Below, piece by piece: positions 45,382 to 54,393 of a stretch of 64,000 nt of DNA. Each line of letters opens with the position of its first letter. Within the stretch, counting starts at the first letter, position 1. The notes below the pieces were generated by a model that saw only the letters and a list, made by a program, of their open reading frames with translations, ran no database searches and had not been told where the DNA came from. The position numbers and the translations under genes are program-made. The stretch is from Flavobacterium flevense (GTDB lineage: Bacteria > Bacteroidota > Bacteroidia > Flavobacteriales > Flavobacteriaceae): positions 558,001 through 622,000 of the forward strand of contig NZ_FRCC01000002.1 in NCBI RefSeq assembly GCF_900142775.1, in the 5' to 3' direction.

Positions 45382-45521
45382 GAAAGTAATTAGATAGCAA
45401 CCGAATAATTAATAGCAACAGTTGCAACTTTGTACTATCGGAAAGAAACAAACAACTTTCGATACTATATGCCTAAAATCTGAAACGAGTTCAGATACTA
45501 ATAATTAAATAATTATACGCC

Positions 45522-45857
45522 ATGAATGCATTAAGAAACAAAGTACAGTTGATCGGACATTTAGGAAATGATCCTGAAATCAAAAATTTTGACGGAGGAA
45601 AAAAATTAGCCAATTTTACTCTGGCGACAAATGAAAGTTACAAAAATGACAAAGGAGAAAAAGTAGAAGAAACCCAATGGCATCGTTTAGTAGCCTGGGG
45701 TAAAACTGCTGAGATTATTGAAAAATATGTAACCAAAGGAAAAGAAATTGCTATTGAAGGCAAGTTAACGCATCGTACTTATGATGATAAAAACGGTGAA
45801 AAACGTTATGTAACGGAAGTAGTGGTTACCGAATTACTTTTATTGGGAAGTAAGTAA
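45522..45857 (+). CDS. ssb: Single-stranded DNA-binding protein, short form
   Basis: A 111-residue OB-fold protein: MNALRNKVQLIGHLGNDPEI, LANFTLATNESYKND, TQWHRLVAWGKTAEIIEKYV and KGKEIAIEGKLTHRTYDDKNG, clearly SSB. It ends right after the OB fold (VVTELLLLGSK) without the flexible tail and acidic DDDIPF-like tip used for protein contacts. It is thus probably a second, short SSB paralogue, as is common in Flavobacteria, not the main replicative one. It has a long 5' region with repeats, and a strong terminator follows. Confidence 0.92.
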   Translation: MNALRNKVQLIGHLGNDPEIKNFDGGKKLANFTLATNESYKNDKGEKVEETQWHRLVAWGKTAEIIEKYVTKGKEIAIEGKLTHRTYDDKNGEKRYVTEVVVTELLLLGSK

Positions 45858-45907
45858 AACAAAAAGAGTTTAGCTTATTTAAAAGAATGGAATGCTATAA
45901 AAAGCAG

Positions 45908-45943
45908 AAAACCCATCTTGTTTTCAGAACGAGATGGGTTTTT
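45908..45943 (+). terminator. Rho-independent terminator after ssb
   Basis: AAAACCCATCTTGTT and AACGAGATGGGTTTTT form a long stem with a TTCAG loop and one G-T wobble; T run at the end. Confidence 0.88.
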
Positions 45944-45955
45944 GTATATATAAAA

Positions 45956-46141
45956 TCAGGCAACTTTTTGAATCAAATCAAACAAAGGACAACGTTTGCA
46001 ACGCTTGCTTTCTGATTTTTTGAATTTTTCACAACAAGAAGATTTGCAGTTTTCCACTTTTTTGATGACAACAAGAGCTTCTTTTTTCTTTTTGTCTTTC
46101 TTTTTTTTCTTCTTATCCTTTTCTTTCTCTTTCTTGCCCAC
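45956..46141 (-). CDS. Small Lys-rich protein with Cys motif
   Basis: A 61-residue protein: the first 20 residues are nearly all Lys/Asp/Glu (MGKKEKEKDKKKKKKDKKKK), then a helix, then two Cys motifs, CKSSCCEKF and RCKRCPLFDL. The Cys spacing suggests metal binding. Proteins of the same design (poly-Lys then KRCKRCPxFDL) are common and unnamed in Flavobacteria. The gene is convergent with ssb across a terminator. Confidence 0.65.
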   Translation of the reverse strand: MGKKEKEKDKKKKKKDKKKKEALVVIKKVENCKSSCCEKFKKSESKRCKRCPLFDLIQKVA

Positions 46142-46219
46142 TTTGTATCGGTTTAATAACGAGACAAATATAAAACAAAAAATATTATTTTTATATATTC
46201 TAAATAAACTTTAACTTTT

Positions 46220-46738
46220 TTATTTTGGATTTATAGCAACAGAGCTAGTCACTGTTATTTGCTGAATGTCGCGGTCAAATAAGTACAAACCACCTTTATC
46301 ATCACCAATCAGGTTAATTTTATCCAAAATTGTTTTAGCTGTAGCTTCTTCTTCTATTTGTTCCGAAACATACCATTGTAAGAAATTATGTGTTGCATAA
46401 TCTTTTTCAGAAAAAGTAATGTGTACCAATTCGTTAATGGAATTTGAAACAAAAATTTCATGTTCGTACAAGGCTTCAAACATTTCTTTGAAAGTAGTGT
46501 AAGATGTTTTAGGCGCTTTTAAGTCGGTAATTTGAGCGTGTCCGCCACGTTCATTTACATATTTGATCAATTTAAGCATGTGAGCACGTTCTTCATCAGA
46601 TTGTGCATACATAAATTGCGAAATCCCTTCTAAACCGCTTACTTCTGCCCAGCAAGCCATGGATAAATACGTTTGAGAGGATTCTGCTTCAATACGGATT
46701 TGCTTATTTAATGCTGCTTCTATATTTTTTGATAACAT
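46220..46738 (-). CDS. ftnA: Ferritin
   Basis: A 172-residue iron-storage ferritin. Its four-helix ferroxidase ligands can be seen: EAALNKQIRIEAESSQTYLS (Glu), ISQFMYAQSDEERAHMLKLI (Glu-x2-His), and WYVSEQIEEEATAKTIL (Glu/Gln). The non-haem bacterial ferritin type is indicated by the H-chain-like GGHAQITDLKAP loop. It stands alone on its strand and complements the Feo and MntH importers in the window. Confidence 0.94.
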   Translation of the reverse strand: MLSKNIEAALNKQIRIEAESSQTYLSMACWAEVSGLEGISQFMYAQSDEERAHMLKLIKYVNERGGHAQITDLKAPKTSYTTFKEMFEALYEHEIFVSNSINELVHITFSEKDYATHNFLQWYVSEQIEEEATAKTILDKINLIGDDKGGLYLFDRDIQQITVTSSVAINPK

Positions 46739-46878
46739 AATGATAAGTTTTTATTTAACGTGACGTAAAGGTACTGAAAAGGCTGTGAAAAATCTTTCAG
46801 AGAATCAATTTCATTTCTATTTAATAATAGTTTTAATCTATTTTGTGTCTTCCAAAACTAAAATGAAAACGTACTTTT

Positions 46879-48384
46879 TTAGAAATCAAAACCATCTGTG
46901 AATTTTCGCATCACATATTTTTTTGCTTTTGCATCATAATAGCCTAAAACACAATCGTCTTTAAGCTTAAAGCTGTTGCTTAAAACTATTTTTTTGTTTT
47001 TACTTAAAAAATAAGACAATTTATCAAGTGCAAGTGGTGATCGATCACGAGCAACAAGCTCGAGATTTTGATCCAGAATACTCTCAAAATAAGCATATTT
47101 AAAATGAAAAATTGGCTCGAAATCTATATCCGAAAATTCGTCATCAAGAAAGCTGTTATAAGATGTATGAGCCTGAAAAAGATTTTCTTTATTTGCTGCC
47201 ATTGGAATTCCCCCTATAGAAATATAAGTTTTTCTTTTCGTATTATAAACGGTCAGTCCTACATCTAAGTCATTCAGATGCTGTAAAAATCGTTTGGGTT
47301 TTTTGATGTCTTTTGGTTTTCTGGAATCTTTTTGAATGAAAAGAGGAATGTTTTTAAAGTCTTGATCACTTTCATTTAAAACACGACTGTTTTTAAGTGT
47401 TTCTCCCGAATTAAAATCTTTTATGTCCAATGAAAGTTCAGATTCGCTTGCATTAATCTGATACAGTTTTCCCCGGTGATAAAAGGAATTACTCTTTTTC
47501 TTTGCATCCTGAAGAACGGATTGGGGGAAATTCTTTTCAGTTAAATGACCATTTTCCAAATTAAGATCAAATGCCTGCGTATTTTTAGGGGTATAATCTA
47601 AGGTGAGAACAATGTGATTATTCTGGATATAAACTTTGCTTTTTTGAGCCGTTTTATCCAATAGATTATAGTCATTAACGTCCATTTTTTCAATTGGATA
47701 AGCCTTTGTAAGGCTGTTAAAGTTTTGCATTTTACCATTTTTATCCTGAAAAGTAAAAGAGGATAAATCAAAAACTTTCTTAGCGACTTTAGGTTCCTCA
47801 AAACTGTAGACAATCAATGCCTGCATCATGCGATGCTGTGCTAGAATATGAAAAGAATTATTCATTTGGAAAGTTGTTACAACAACATCGGTAGCAGGTA
47901 GTTTAGTGCTGTAAAGTGTATGCGTTTTATTTTCTAAATCAAATTTTAAAGTTAAAATAAAAGCTAATGGAGCTTTATTGCCAGGTAAATTAGGCGATAG
48001 ATAAAGGTTTGGATTTCCATTTTTGCTAAAACTGCATCCGGTTAATTGTACGTCTTCTAAATTTTGCAGCGGAAATACATATTCACTATTTAAAAATAAG
48101 GCCCGATTGTATTTTAAAATTGTAATCTTCTCACTGTCCTTGATAAACACAAATACTTCGTGAGTATCTTCATTTTCAACATGTAGAATTTGATTGTTTT
48201 TACTGGAGTTTTTATTAGTTGTTGCAGAGACAACGATTTCATCTAGTGATCTTAGACGCTCAAAATTTAATTTATTATCATTTCCTTTAGGATTGTTTAA
48301 ACTGATGGAATGCGAATTCAATATTGTTTGACAAAACAACATGGATGAGCCAAACAACAACAAAAAAAGGAATAGTTTTTTCAT
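46879..48384 (-). CDS. Exported hypothetical protein
   Basis: A 501-residue protein with a signal peptide (MKKLFLFLLLFGSSMLFCQ). No catalytic motif stands out. Many short beta-strand repeats separated by charged loops (NIPLFIQKDSRKPKDIKKPK, DVGLTVYNTKRKTYISIGG, FKYAYFESILDQNLELVAR) suggest a beta-propeller or beta-sandwich fold. Secreted proteins like this are frequent and unnamed in Flavobacteria. It lies 32 nt before the HAD gene's stop on the same strand, so co-transcription with the HAD and EamA genes is possible. Confidence 0.65.
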   Translation of the reverse strand: MKKLFLFLLLFGSSMLFCQTILNSHSISLNNPKGNDNKLNFERLRSLDEIVVSATTNKNSSKNNQILHVENEDTHEVFVFIKDSEKITILKYNRALFLNSEYVFPLQNLEDVQLTGCSFSKNGNPNLYLSPNLPGNKAPLAFILTLKFDLENKTHTLYSTKLPATDVVVTTFQMNNSFHILAQHRMMQALIVYSFEEPKVAKKVFDLSSFTFQDKNGKMQNFNSLTKAYPIEKMDVNDYNLLDKTAQKSKVYIQNNHIVLTLDYTPKNTQAFDLNLENGHLTEKNFPQSVLQDAKKKSNSFYHRGKLYQINASESELSLDIKDFNSGETLKNSRVLNESDQDFKNIPLFIQKDSRKPKDIKKPKRFLQHLNDLDVGLTVYNTKRKTYISIGGIPMAANKENLFQAHTSYNSFLDDEFSDIDFEPIFHFKYAYFESILDQNLELVARDRSPLALDKLSYFLSKNKKIVLSNSFKLKDDCVLGYYDAKAKKYVMRKFTDGFDF

Positions 48385-48416
48385 GAGTTTTTACTTTCAA
48401 AAATCATTCCAGTTTT

Positions 48417-49106
48417 TTAGTGTTCTATTTTTTTTAAAATATCCGTAATTTTTTCAATGGCACTAAAGTTTTCGTGTCTCACCTCATGGTCAATTTTTTC
48501 ATGTGCCCAAGTGGTATGAAAAGGAACATGAGCTGCGTGTCCGCCAATAGCTAATACCGGTAAAACATCTGATTTCAGGGAATTTCCAATCATATAAAAT
48601 TCGGTTGATTCAATTTCCAGACGCTTAATCAAATCCAGATAATCCTGTTCCTGCTTGTCAGACATGACCTCGATATGATGAAAATATTTTCCTAATCCGG
48701 AATTGTGCAATTTACGTCTTTGGTCTAGCAAATCGCCTTTGGTGGCAACCACTAATTTATATTTTCCATACAAAGCTTCCAGCGTTTCTTCGACTCCGTC
48801 TAAAAGAACAATTGGTTTGTCTAGTAATTCTTTTCCATATTGAATAATTTTTCCAACAACCTCAACCGGAATCGTATTGTTTGAAATGGTCATAGCCGCT
48901 TCAATCATCGAAAGGATATAGGCTTTAATTCCGTAACCATAGATGGCCAGGTTTTTTATTTCAATTCTGAAAAGTTCCTGAGAAATACTTTTGTGCGATA
49001 GGTAATCGCTCATTAATTCACAAAATTTTTCTTCTGTTTCCAGAAAATAAGTTTCGTTAACAAATAAGGTATCGTCGGCGTCGAAAGCAATAACTTTAAA
49101 AGGCAT
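48417..49106 (-). CDS. HAD superfamily phosphatase
   Basis: A 229-residue HAD hydrolase. Motif I FDADDTLF (D-x-D-x-T), motif II VVATKGD (Thr), motif III Lys in LLDQRRKLHNSG or nearby, and motif IV FYMIGNSLKSDVLPVLAIGG. The cap region is helical and inserted after motif I (YFLETEEKFCELMSDYL), as in subfamily I phosphatases. The substrate is unknown. It follows the EamA transporter by 5 nt, which suggests they are co-expressed. Confidence 0.88.
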   Translation of the reverse strand: MPFKVIAFDADDTLFVNETYFLETEEKFCELMSDYLSHKSISQELFRIEIKNLAIYGYGIKAYILSMIEAAMTISNNTIPVEVVGKIIQYGKELLDKPIVLLDGVEETLEALYGKYKLVVATKGDLLDQRRKLHNSGLGKYFHHIEVMSDKQEQDYLDLIKRLEIESTEFYMIGNSLKSDVLPVLAIGGHAAHVPFHTTWAHEKIDHEVRHENFSAIEKITDILKKIEH

Positions 49107-49111
49107 ATAGT

Positions 49112-49990
49112 TTATTTTAATTTTTTAAACCAAAGAGTTTGATTGTAAAAAGTGATTCGTATTCCTAAAAGTAAAAAAATACCGCCAATAATCATGTGCC
49201 AATTTATTTTTTCGTCTAAAAATAACCAAGCCAGGAATGTCGCTAAAACAGCCTGACCTAATAAACTGATAGAAATTCGGGTTGCTCTTAAATGCTGTGT
49301 CGCATAACTAATGAGTAACCAGGCGGTAAGTTGGCACACAGCTCCCTGAATAAATAAGACCAGCCAGGCAGTAGTAGAAAAACCGGTAAAAGTTTCCTGG
49401 AAAATCCAGCAAATGAATCCCAGAAATAAACTTGCTGCAATTAAAACAATAGTCATAAAGGACAATACCTCTATTTTAGACAAAATATTTTTACTAATTA
49501 AGAGATAGTTAGCATATAAAACACCAGATAAAACAGCCAGAAAAAAGGCGGTGTCAAAATGGAACAGGCTAATGGTTTCAAATCCCATAAAAACCACCAT
49601 TCCAAAAAGTGCTACCACGGTTCCAATCCAAAAATTTACCGCAGCCTTATTTTTTAAAAATAAAAAAGAACCTATTCCTAACCAAACAGGTGATAAATTA
49701 GACAATAAAGTGGCTTGTGTAGCAGTCGATTCCTGAATGGCAATATTCCATACAGCAATATCCGTTGCAAAAACAATTCCGCAAATAACAGCCAGAATGA
49801 GGTTTTTAAGGCTAGGTAGCTTAAATTTTTTGAAAATAATTACATAAGGAAGCAATAACAATGTTGCTATGAACATTCGATAAAATGCAGAAATCAATCC
49901 ATTGGTTAAATGCAAACGAACCAGAACCGGAAAGATTGAAATACAGACAATACCTAAAACTAAAGCTAATTGCGGTTTGTTAATTTTCAT
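49112..49990 (-). CDS. EamA/DMT family transporter
   Basis: A 292-residue transporter with ten predicted membrane helices in two EamA repeats: PQLALVLGIVCISIFPVLVR, SAFYRMFIATLLLLPYVIIF, SNLSPVWLGIGSFLFLKN, then the second half with LLISYATQHLRATRISISLL and LATFLAWLFLDEKINWHMII. The substrate is unknown, probably a small metabolite. This is an intact paralogue of the gene interrupted at 36692. Confidence 0.86.
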   Translation of the reverse strand: MKINKPQLALVLGIVCISIFPVLVRLHLTNGLISAFYRMFIATLLLLPYVIIFKKFKLPSLKNLILAVICGIVFATDIAVWNIAIQESTATQATLLSNLSPVWLGIGSFLFLKNKAAVNFWIGTVVALFGMVVFMGFETISLFHFDTAFFLAVLSGVLYANYLLISKNILSKIEVLSFMTIVLIAASLFLGFICWIFQETFTGFSTTAWLVLFIQGAVCQLTAWLLISYATQHLRATRISISLLGQAVLATFLAWLFLDEKINWHMIIGGIFLLLGIRITFYNQTLWFKKLK

Positions 49991-50061
49991 TTTTTACAGA
50001 AAATAGTTTTTGCTAACAATTAGTAGTTCATTCATCTCACTGGTAAAATTATTATTTGTTT

Positions 50062-50108
50062 AACCGCAGATTCACCGATTATTTTTATTAATCTGTGAAT
50101 CTGTGGTT
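50062..50108. repeat. Intergenic inverted repeat after metG
   Basis: AACCGCAGATTCACCGATTA (50062-50081) pairs with TAATCTGTGAATCTGTGGTT (50089-50108) with three mismatches. It is related to the AATTTGCGAATTTGCGGT family in layout but distinct in sequence. It lies 7 nt after the metG stop and may act as its terminator. Confidence 0.75.
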
Positions 50109-50115
50109 AATTTTT

Positions 50116-52176
50116 TTAATTTATTGTCTCCCCATTCCCAACACCATCGGCATCCGGATTTACAAAAACCAGTTTTCCTTCGGCATTATTTGTCATCAAA
50201 ATCATTCCCTGACTTTCTACACCGCGGAGGTTTCTTGGAGCCAAATTCACTAAAACAGTAACTCTTTTCCCAATGATATCTTCCGGTTTAAAACTTTCGG
50301 CAATTCCTGAAACAATCGTGCGAACATCAATTCCGGTATCTACTTTTAAAATCAAAAGCTTGTTTGCTTTTGGCATTTTTTCTGCTTCCAGAATCGTTCC
50401 TACACGCAAATCCATTTTAGCAAAATCCTCAAACTGAATCAACTCTTTTTGCGGTTCTGCTTTTTTGTTTTCGGCAAGGTTAGCTGTTTTGGTCGCTTCC
50501 AGTTTGTCTATTTGTTTCTGAATTTCTTCGTCTTCAATTTTTGCAAAAAGCAATTCGGCCTGACCAATTTGGTGACCTGCAGGAAGTAAATCTGAATTAT
50601 CAGTAACGGTATTCCAGTCAATCTTGTCTTCAATTTTAAGAATACGAGACAATTTAGTTGCTGTAAAAGGTAAGAAAGGCTCACAAAGCGAACTCAAAGC
50701 AGCCGCAATTTGCAAAGCCACATACATTTGCGTTTGTACACGTTCCGGATTTTCCTTAATCACTTTCCAAGGCTCTTCATCGGCTAAATACTTATTTCCT
50801 AAACGAGCCGCATTCATCATTTCTCCTAAAGCTTCTCTGAATCTATATCTTTCCAGTGAACTAGAAATCACCGCCGGATATGCTTTTAATTCGGCTAAAG
50901 TTTGTTCGTCTACTTCCGAAAATTCGTTTGGAGCAGGAACAATTCCTTCGTAATATTTATTGGTTAAAACCACCACACGATTGATGAAATTCCCAAAAAT
51001 CGCCACTAATTCATTATTGTTTCTGGCTTGAAAATCTTTCCATGTAAAATCATTATCCTTTGTCTCCGGAGCATTTGATGTCAAAGCATAACGCAAAACA
51101 TCCTGTTGATTTGGGAATTCTTCCAGATATTCATGCAGCCAGACTGCCCAGTTTTTAGAAGTCGATAATTTATTTCCTTCTAAGTTCAGGAACTCATTTG
51201 CAGGCACATTATCAGGCAAAATATAACTTCCTTCGGCTTTTAACATCGCCGGGAAAATCACGCAGTGAAAAACAATATTATCTTTCCCGATAAAGTGAAC
51301 CAATTTTGTTTTTTCGTCTTTCCAATACGGTTCCCAATCTTTTCCTTCTCTCGCAGCCCATTCTTTGGTTGACGAAATGTAACCAATAGGTGCATCAAAC
51401 CACACATATAATTTTTTTCCTTCGGCACCTTCTACAGGAACATCAATTCCCCAATCCAGGTCACGCGTTACCGCACGAGGCTCCAGTCCGCCATCAATCC
51501 AGGATTTTACCTGGCCAAAAACATTTGGTTTCCAGTCGTTTTTATGACCTTCCAGAATCCATTCTCTCAGGAAAGCATCGTATCTGTCCAAAGGTAAAAA
51601 CCAGTGTTTTGTAGATTTTAAAACAGGAGTTTCTCCCGTAATAGTCGATTTTGGATTAATCAAATCAGTAGCATTCAAAGTCGAACCGCATTTTTCGCAT
51701 TGGTCGCCATACGCTTCTTCATTACCACATTTTGGACAAGTTCCAATTACGAAACGGTCTGCTAAAAATTGATCTGCTTTGGCATCATACAATTGTTCAG
51801 TAACTTCTTCGATAAAATCATCTTTATCATATAATTTTTTAAAGAATTCCGAAGCCGTTTCATGATGAATCTTTGCCGAAGTTCTGGAATAATTATCAAA
51901 TGCAATTCCAAAATCCAAGAACGATTTACGGATAATTCCATCGTATTTATCGATAACTTCCTGAGGCGTAATGCCTTCTTTTTTAGCTTTCATCGAAATA
52001 GCAACGCCGTGTTCATCGCTTCCGCAAACAAACAAAACATCTCTTCCCTGCAAACGCAAATAACGCGAATAAATATCCGCAGGAACATAAACTCCCGCCA
52101 AATGCCCAATATGGATGGGTCCGTTAGTATAAGGCAAAGCCGCCGTAATGGTATATCTTTCTGGATTCTGTAGCAT
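50116..52176 (-). CDS. metG: Methionyl-tRNA synthetase
   Basis: A 686-residue class I synthetase. HIGH motif in [14 protein letters not shown]; two zinc knuckles in the connective region ([23 protein letters not shown]); KMSKS-like loop [11 protein letters not shown]; anticodon region after residue 400. The C-terminal ~110 residues are a Trbp111/EMAP-like tRNA-binding OB fold ([32 protein letters not shown]), linked by a Lys/Gln-rich hinge. The length is normal for Bacteroidetes MetG. Confidence 0.97.
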   Translation of the reverse strand: MLQNPERYTITAALPYTNGPIHIGHLAGVYVPADIYSRYLRLQGRDVLFVCGSDEHGVAISMKAKKEGITPQEVIDKYDGIIRKSFLDFGIAFDNYSRTSAKIHHETASEFFKKLYDKDDFIEEVTEQLYDAKADQFLADRFVIGTCPKCGNEEAYGDQCEKCGSTLNATDLINPKSTITGETPVLKSTKHWFLPLDRYDAFLREWILEGHKNDWKPNVFGQVKSWIDGGLEPRAVTRDLDWGIDVPVEGAEGKKLYVWFDAPIGYISSTKEWAAREGKDWEPYWKDEKTKLVHFIGKDNIVFHCVIFPAMLKAEGSYILPDNVPANEFLNLEGNKLSTSKNWAVWLHEYLEEFPNQQDVLRYALTSNAPETKDNDFTWKDFQARNNNELVAIFGNFINRVVVLTNKYYEGIVPAPNEFSEVDEQTLAELKAYPAVISSSLERYRFREALGEMMNAARLGNKYLADEEPWKVIKENPERVQTQMYVALQIAAALSSLCEPFLPFTATKLSRILKIEDKIDWNTVTDNSDLLPAGHQIGQAELLFAKIEDEEIQKQIDKLEATKTANLAENKKAEPQKELIQFEDFAKMDLRVGTILEAEKMPKANKLLILKVDTGIDVRTIVSGIAESFKPEDIIGKRVTVLVNLAPRNLRGVESQGMILMTNNAEGKLVFVNPDADGVGNGETIN

Positions 52177-52242
52177 AATTCAAATTAATTGGCTGCAAAA
52201 ATAAGGAATAGAATTTTATTTGGAGCTATTTACAGACAATCT

Positions 52243-52308
52243 TGTCATTCGACGAAGGAGGAATCTCAACAAGTAACTAACACTACTTAAATTCCTTCTT
52301 CGTCGGAC
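52243..52308. repeat. Intergenic inverted repeat (type A, CGACGAAGGAGGAATCTC arms)
   Basis: The left arm from 52243 (ATTCGACGAAGGAGGAAT) and right arm 52291-52308 (ATTCCTTCTTCGTCGGAC) are complementary with two mismatches. Same type as 781-877 and the solo arm at 17471. Confidence 0.8.
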
Positions 52309-52380
52309 TGATAAAATCAATAGTTATCGAAACTTCTCTGTAAGATTATTTTTTATATTTGAAAAGCAAAAAACCGCTAT

Positions 52381-53037
52381 ATGAAAGAAACATATTCTGT
52401 ATTTAGAAAATACCCAACAATATTTCAAGCTAAAGAATTAGAAGATTTATTGAATCAAAACAATATTAGCACCCAACTAACAGACAATATTGCACCTGTT
52501 GATGCATCCTTTTCAGGTAGTACTTTACTAAATGAATATGAAATAAAAATCCAATTTGAGGATTTTAAAAAAGCGGAACTAATTCTTGAAAATGAAGCCG
52601 AAAATTTAATTGACCAGGTTGATAGTAATCATTATCTATTTGATTTTACAGATGATGAATTGTATGATATTCTTTTAAAAGCAGATGAATGGAGTGAATT
52701 TGATTATAAATTAGCTCAAAAAATATTGACTACAAGAGGGAAGTCGATTGACAAGGATTTGCTTAAAGCGTTAAAAAATAAGCGTATAGAAATATTAGCA
52801 AAACCCGAAGGCAATCAAAAACCATGGATAATATCCGGCTATATTCTGGCAATACTTGGAGGTTTTCTAGGAATCATAATAGGCTATTCCTTATGGTCTT
52901 CAAAAAAATCATTACCAAACGGTCAAGTGGTATTTTCTTATTCGGAACAAGACAGAGCACATGGAAAAATTATTTTTTATACGGGAGTAATAATTCTTCC
53001 ATTTTATATTTTTTTTAAAATTATAAATTTAATCTAA
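52381..53037 (+). CDS. DUF2007-like protein with membrane anchor
   Basis: A 218-residue protein. The N-terminal ~80 residues (VFRKYPTIFQAKELEDLLNQ, NISTQLTDNIAPVDASF, NEYEIKIQFEDFKKAELILE) have the pattern of DUF2007 'putative signal transducing' domains. A helical acidic middle follows, then two membrane helices (WIISGYILAILGGFLGIIIG and KIIFYTGVIILPFYIFFKII). TATATTTG at 52354-52361, 19 nt before the ATG, is a -7 box match. Function unknown. Confidence 0.75.
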   Translation: MKETYSVFRKYPTIFQAKELEDLLNQNNISTQLTDNIAPVDASFSGSTLLNEYEIKIQFEDFKKAELILENEAENLIDQVDSNHYLFDFTDDELYDILLKADEWSEFDYKLAQKILTTRGKSIDKDLLKALKNKRIEILAKPEGNQKPWIISGYILAILGGFLGIIIGYSLWSSKKSLPNGQVVFSYSEQDRAHGKIIFYTGVIILPFYIFFKIINLI

Positions 53038-53112
53038 AACTCGAGTAATATTGACTTTTTAGAGTAAAGCAAAGCATTTTAATGCGGAACTTTTATTTTA
53101 CTGTACCTTCCC

Positions 53113-53139
53113 AATTACGTCCGCACTGCGGACGCAATT
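53113..53139. repeat. 27-bp palindrome copy 1, upstream of the YhcG-like gene
   Basis: The core GTCCGCACTGCGGAC is a perfect palindrome with a central C; with flanks to 53113 and 53139 only one pair mismatches. A second copy is inside the downstream gene at 53460-53486. Confidence 0.85.
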
Positions 53140-53192
53140 CAATTTCATAATAAATTTCAGTATGTTTGTAACACATCAATAATTCATTTCAA

Positions 53193-54204
53193 ATGCTTCA
53201 AAATCAAACCATAATTCCTGATATAAAAGCAATTATTGCTACTGCTCAAGACAAAGCAATTAGAGCAGTGGACAATGAGCGAACGCTAATGTACTGGACA
53301 ATAGGTAAACGAATTTTTGGAAGAACAACAAGGAAAAGACCGCGCTGATTATGGAACCTATTTAATCAAATTCCTTGCAGAACAATTGCAACCTGAATAT
53401 GGCAGTGGTTTTTCATACCGTCAATTAAATCGGTATCGCCAGTTTTACCGCAGCTTCCCAATTGTGTCCGCACTGCGGACACAATTGAGTTGGACTCAAT
53501 ATAAGTTGTTACTTTCGCTAGATAATGAAGATAAAAGAGAATTTTATATTGCCGAAAGTGTAAAGAACAATTGGACATCAAGACAATTGGAACGCCAGAT
53601 AAATAGTAGTCTTTGGGAGCGTCTTTTGATGAGTAGTGATAGAAAAGATGTTTTGGCTGTAGCTAGAAACGAAAAATTACCATCGGATGCCAGACATATT
53701 ATAAAAGACCCAATGGTTTTGGAATTTCTGGAGTTAAAACGAGAAGCTTCTTATTATGAAAGAGATTTAGAAACAGCTATTATTACTCATTTACAAGAAT
53801 TTTTATTGGAGTTGGGAAATGGTTTTGCCTTTATCGCCAGACAAAAACGAATTCATATTGATAGCGATGATTTCTTTGTGGATTTGGTTTTTTACAATCG
53901 TTTATTGCAATGTTTTGTAATCATCGAAATCAAAACCGAAAAATTAAACCATCAGGATATTGGTCAGTTGCAAATGTATGTCAACTATTACGACCGAATT
54001 GAGAAAAATAATAACGAAAATCCAACAATCGGAATTTTGCTTTGCGCCAATAAAAATGATAGTGTGGTTAAATTTTCATTACCTGAAAACAATAAAAATA
54101 TCATAGCCAGCCAATACAATTTATACTTACCAACCGAAAAACAATTGTTAGAAGAGGTGAAAAAAGAATTGAAAAATTTTGAAGAAGATAAGAGTCTGGA
54201 ATAA
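53193..54204 (+). pseudogene. YhcG/DUF1016-type PD-(D/E)XK nuclease gene with a frameshift near codon 42
   Basis: The N-terminal part starts at 53193 (MLQNQTIIPDIKAIIATAQD) and runs in one frame to YWTIGKRIF, then to a stop at 53348. The rest continues in another frame from about 53317 (EEQQGKDRADYGTYLIKFLA) to 54204. The join at TTTTTGG (53314-53320) needs one base fewer (or two more) to restore the family's GKRIFEEEQQGKDRADYG. Downstream, DUF1016 features are intact: SRQLERQINSSLWERLL and a nuclease core FFVDLVFYNRLLQCFVIIEIKTE with the D..E-x-K pattern. It may be a pseudogene, a sequencing error or phase-variable. The family occurs with defence and restriction loci. Confidence 0.82.
53460..53486. 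repeat. 27-bp palindrome copy 2, inside the YhcG-like coding region
   Basis: Bases 53460-53486 are a perfect palindrome around a central C with the core GTCCGCACTGCGGAC. In the reading frame it encodes part of PIVSALRTQLSW, where homologues have similar residues. It pairs in sequence with copy 1 at 53113-53139. Confidence 0.85.
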
Positions 54205-54393
54205 AAATAGCTTCATTATTTTAAACAAATATCCCATCTGGCTTGTTTGTAGCGAGAACCTAAAAAACAAAGAGTTTACAACCCTTAATATTTACCAAAA
54301 TTTAGATTTGCTTTATTATTAGGTTATTTTTCTGGCTTGTGTCAAAATAAGACAAAATAGTTGTTTATTTGTTAAAAGTTAATTCTTGTTAAA

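Noticed and set aside
45996..46214. Phe/Ser-rich + strand ORF opposite the poly-Lys gene
   Set aside because: It is simply the complement of the Lys codon run; the minus-strand reading has conserved Cys motifs.
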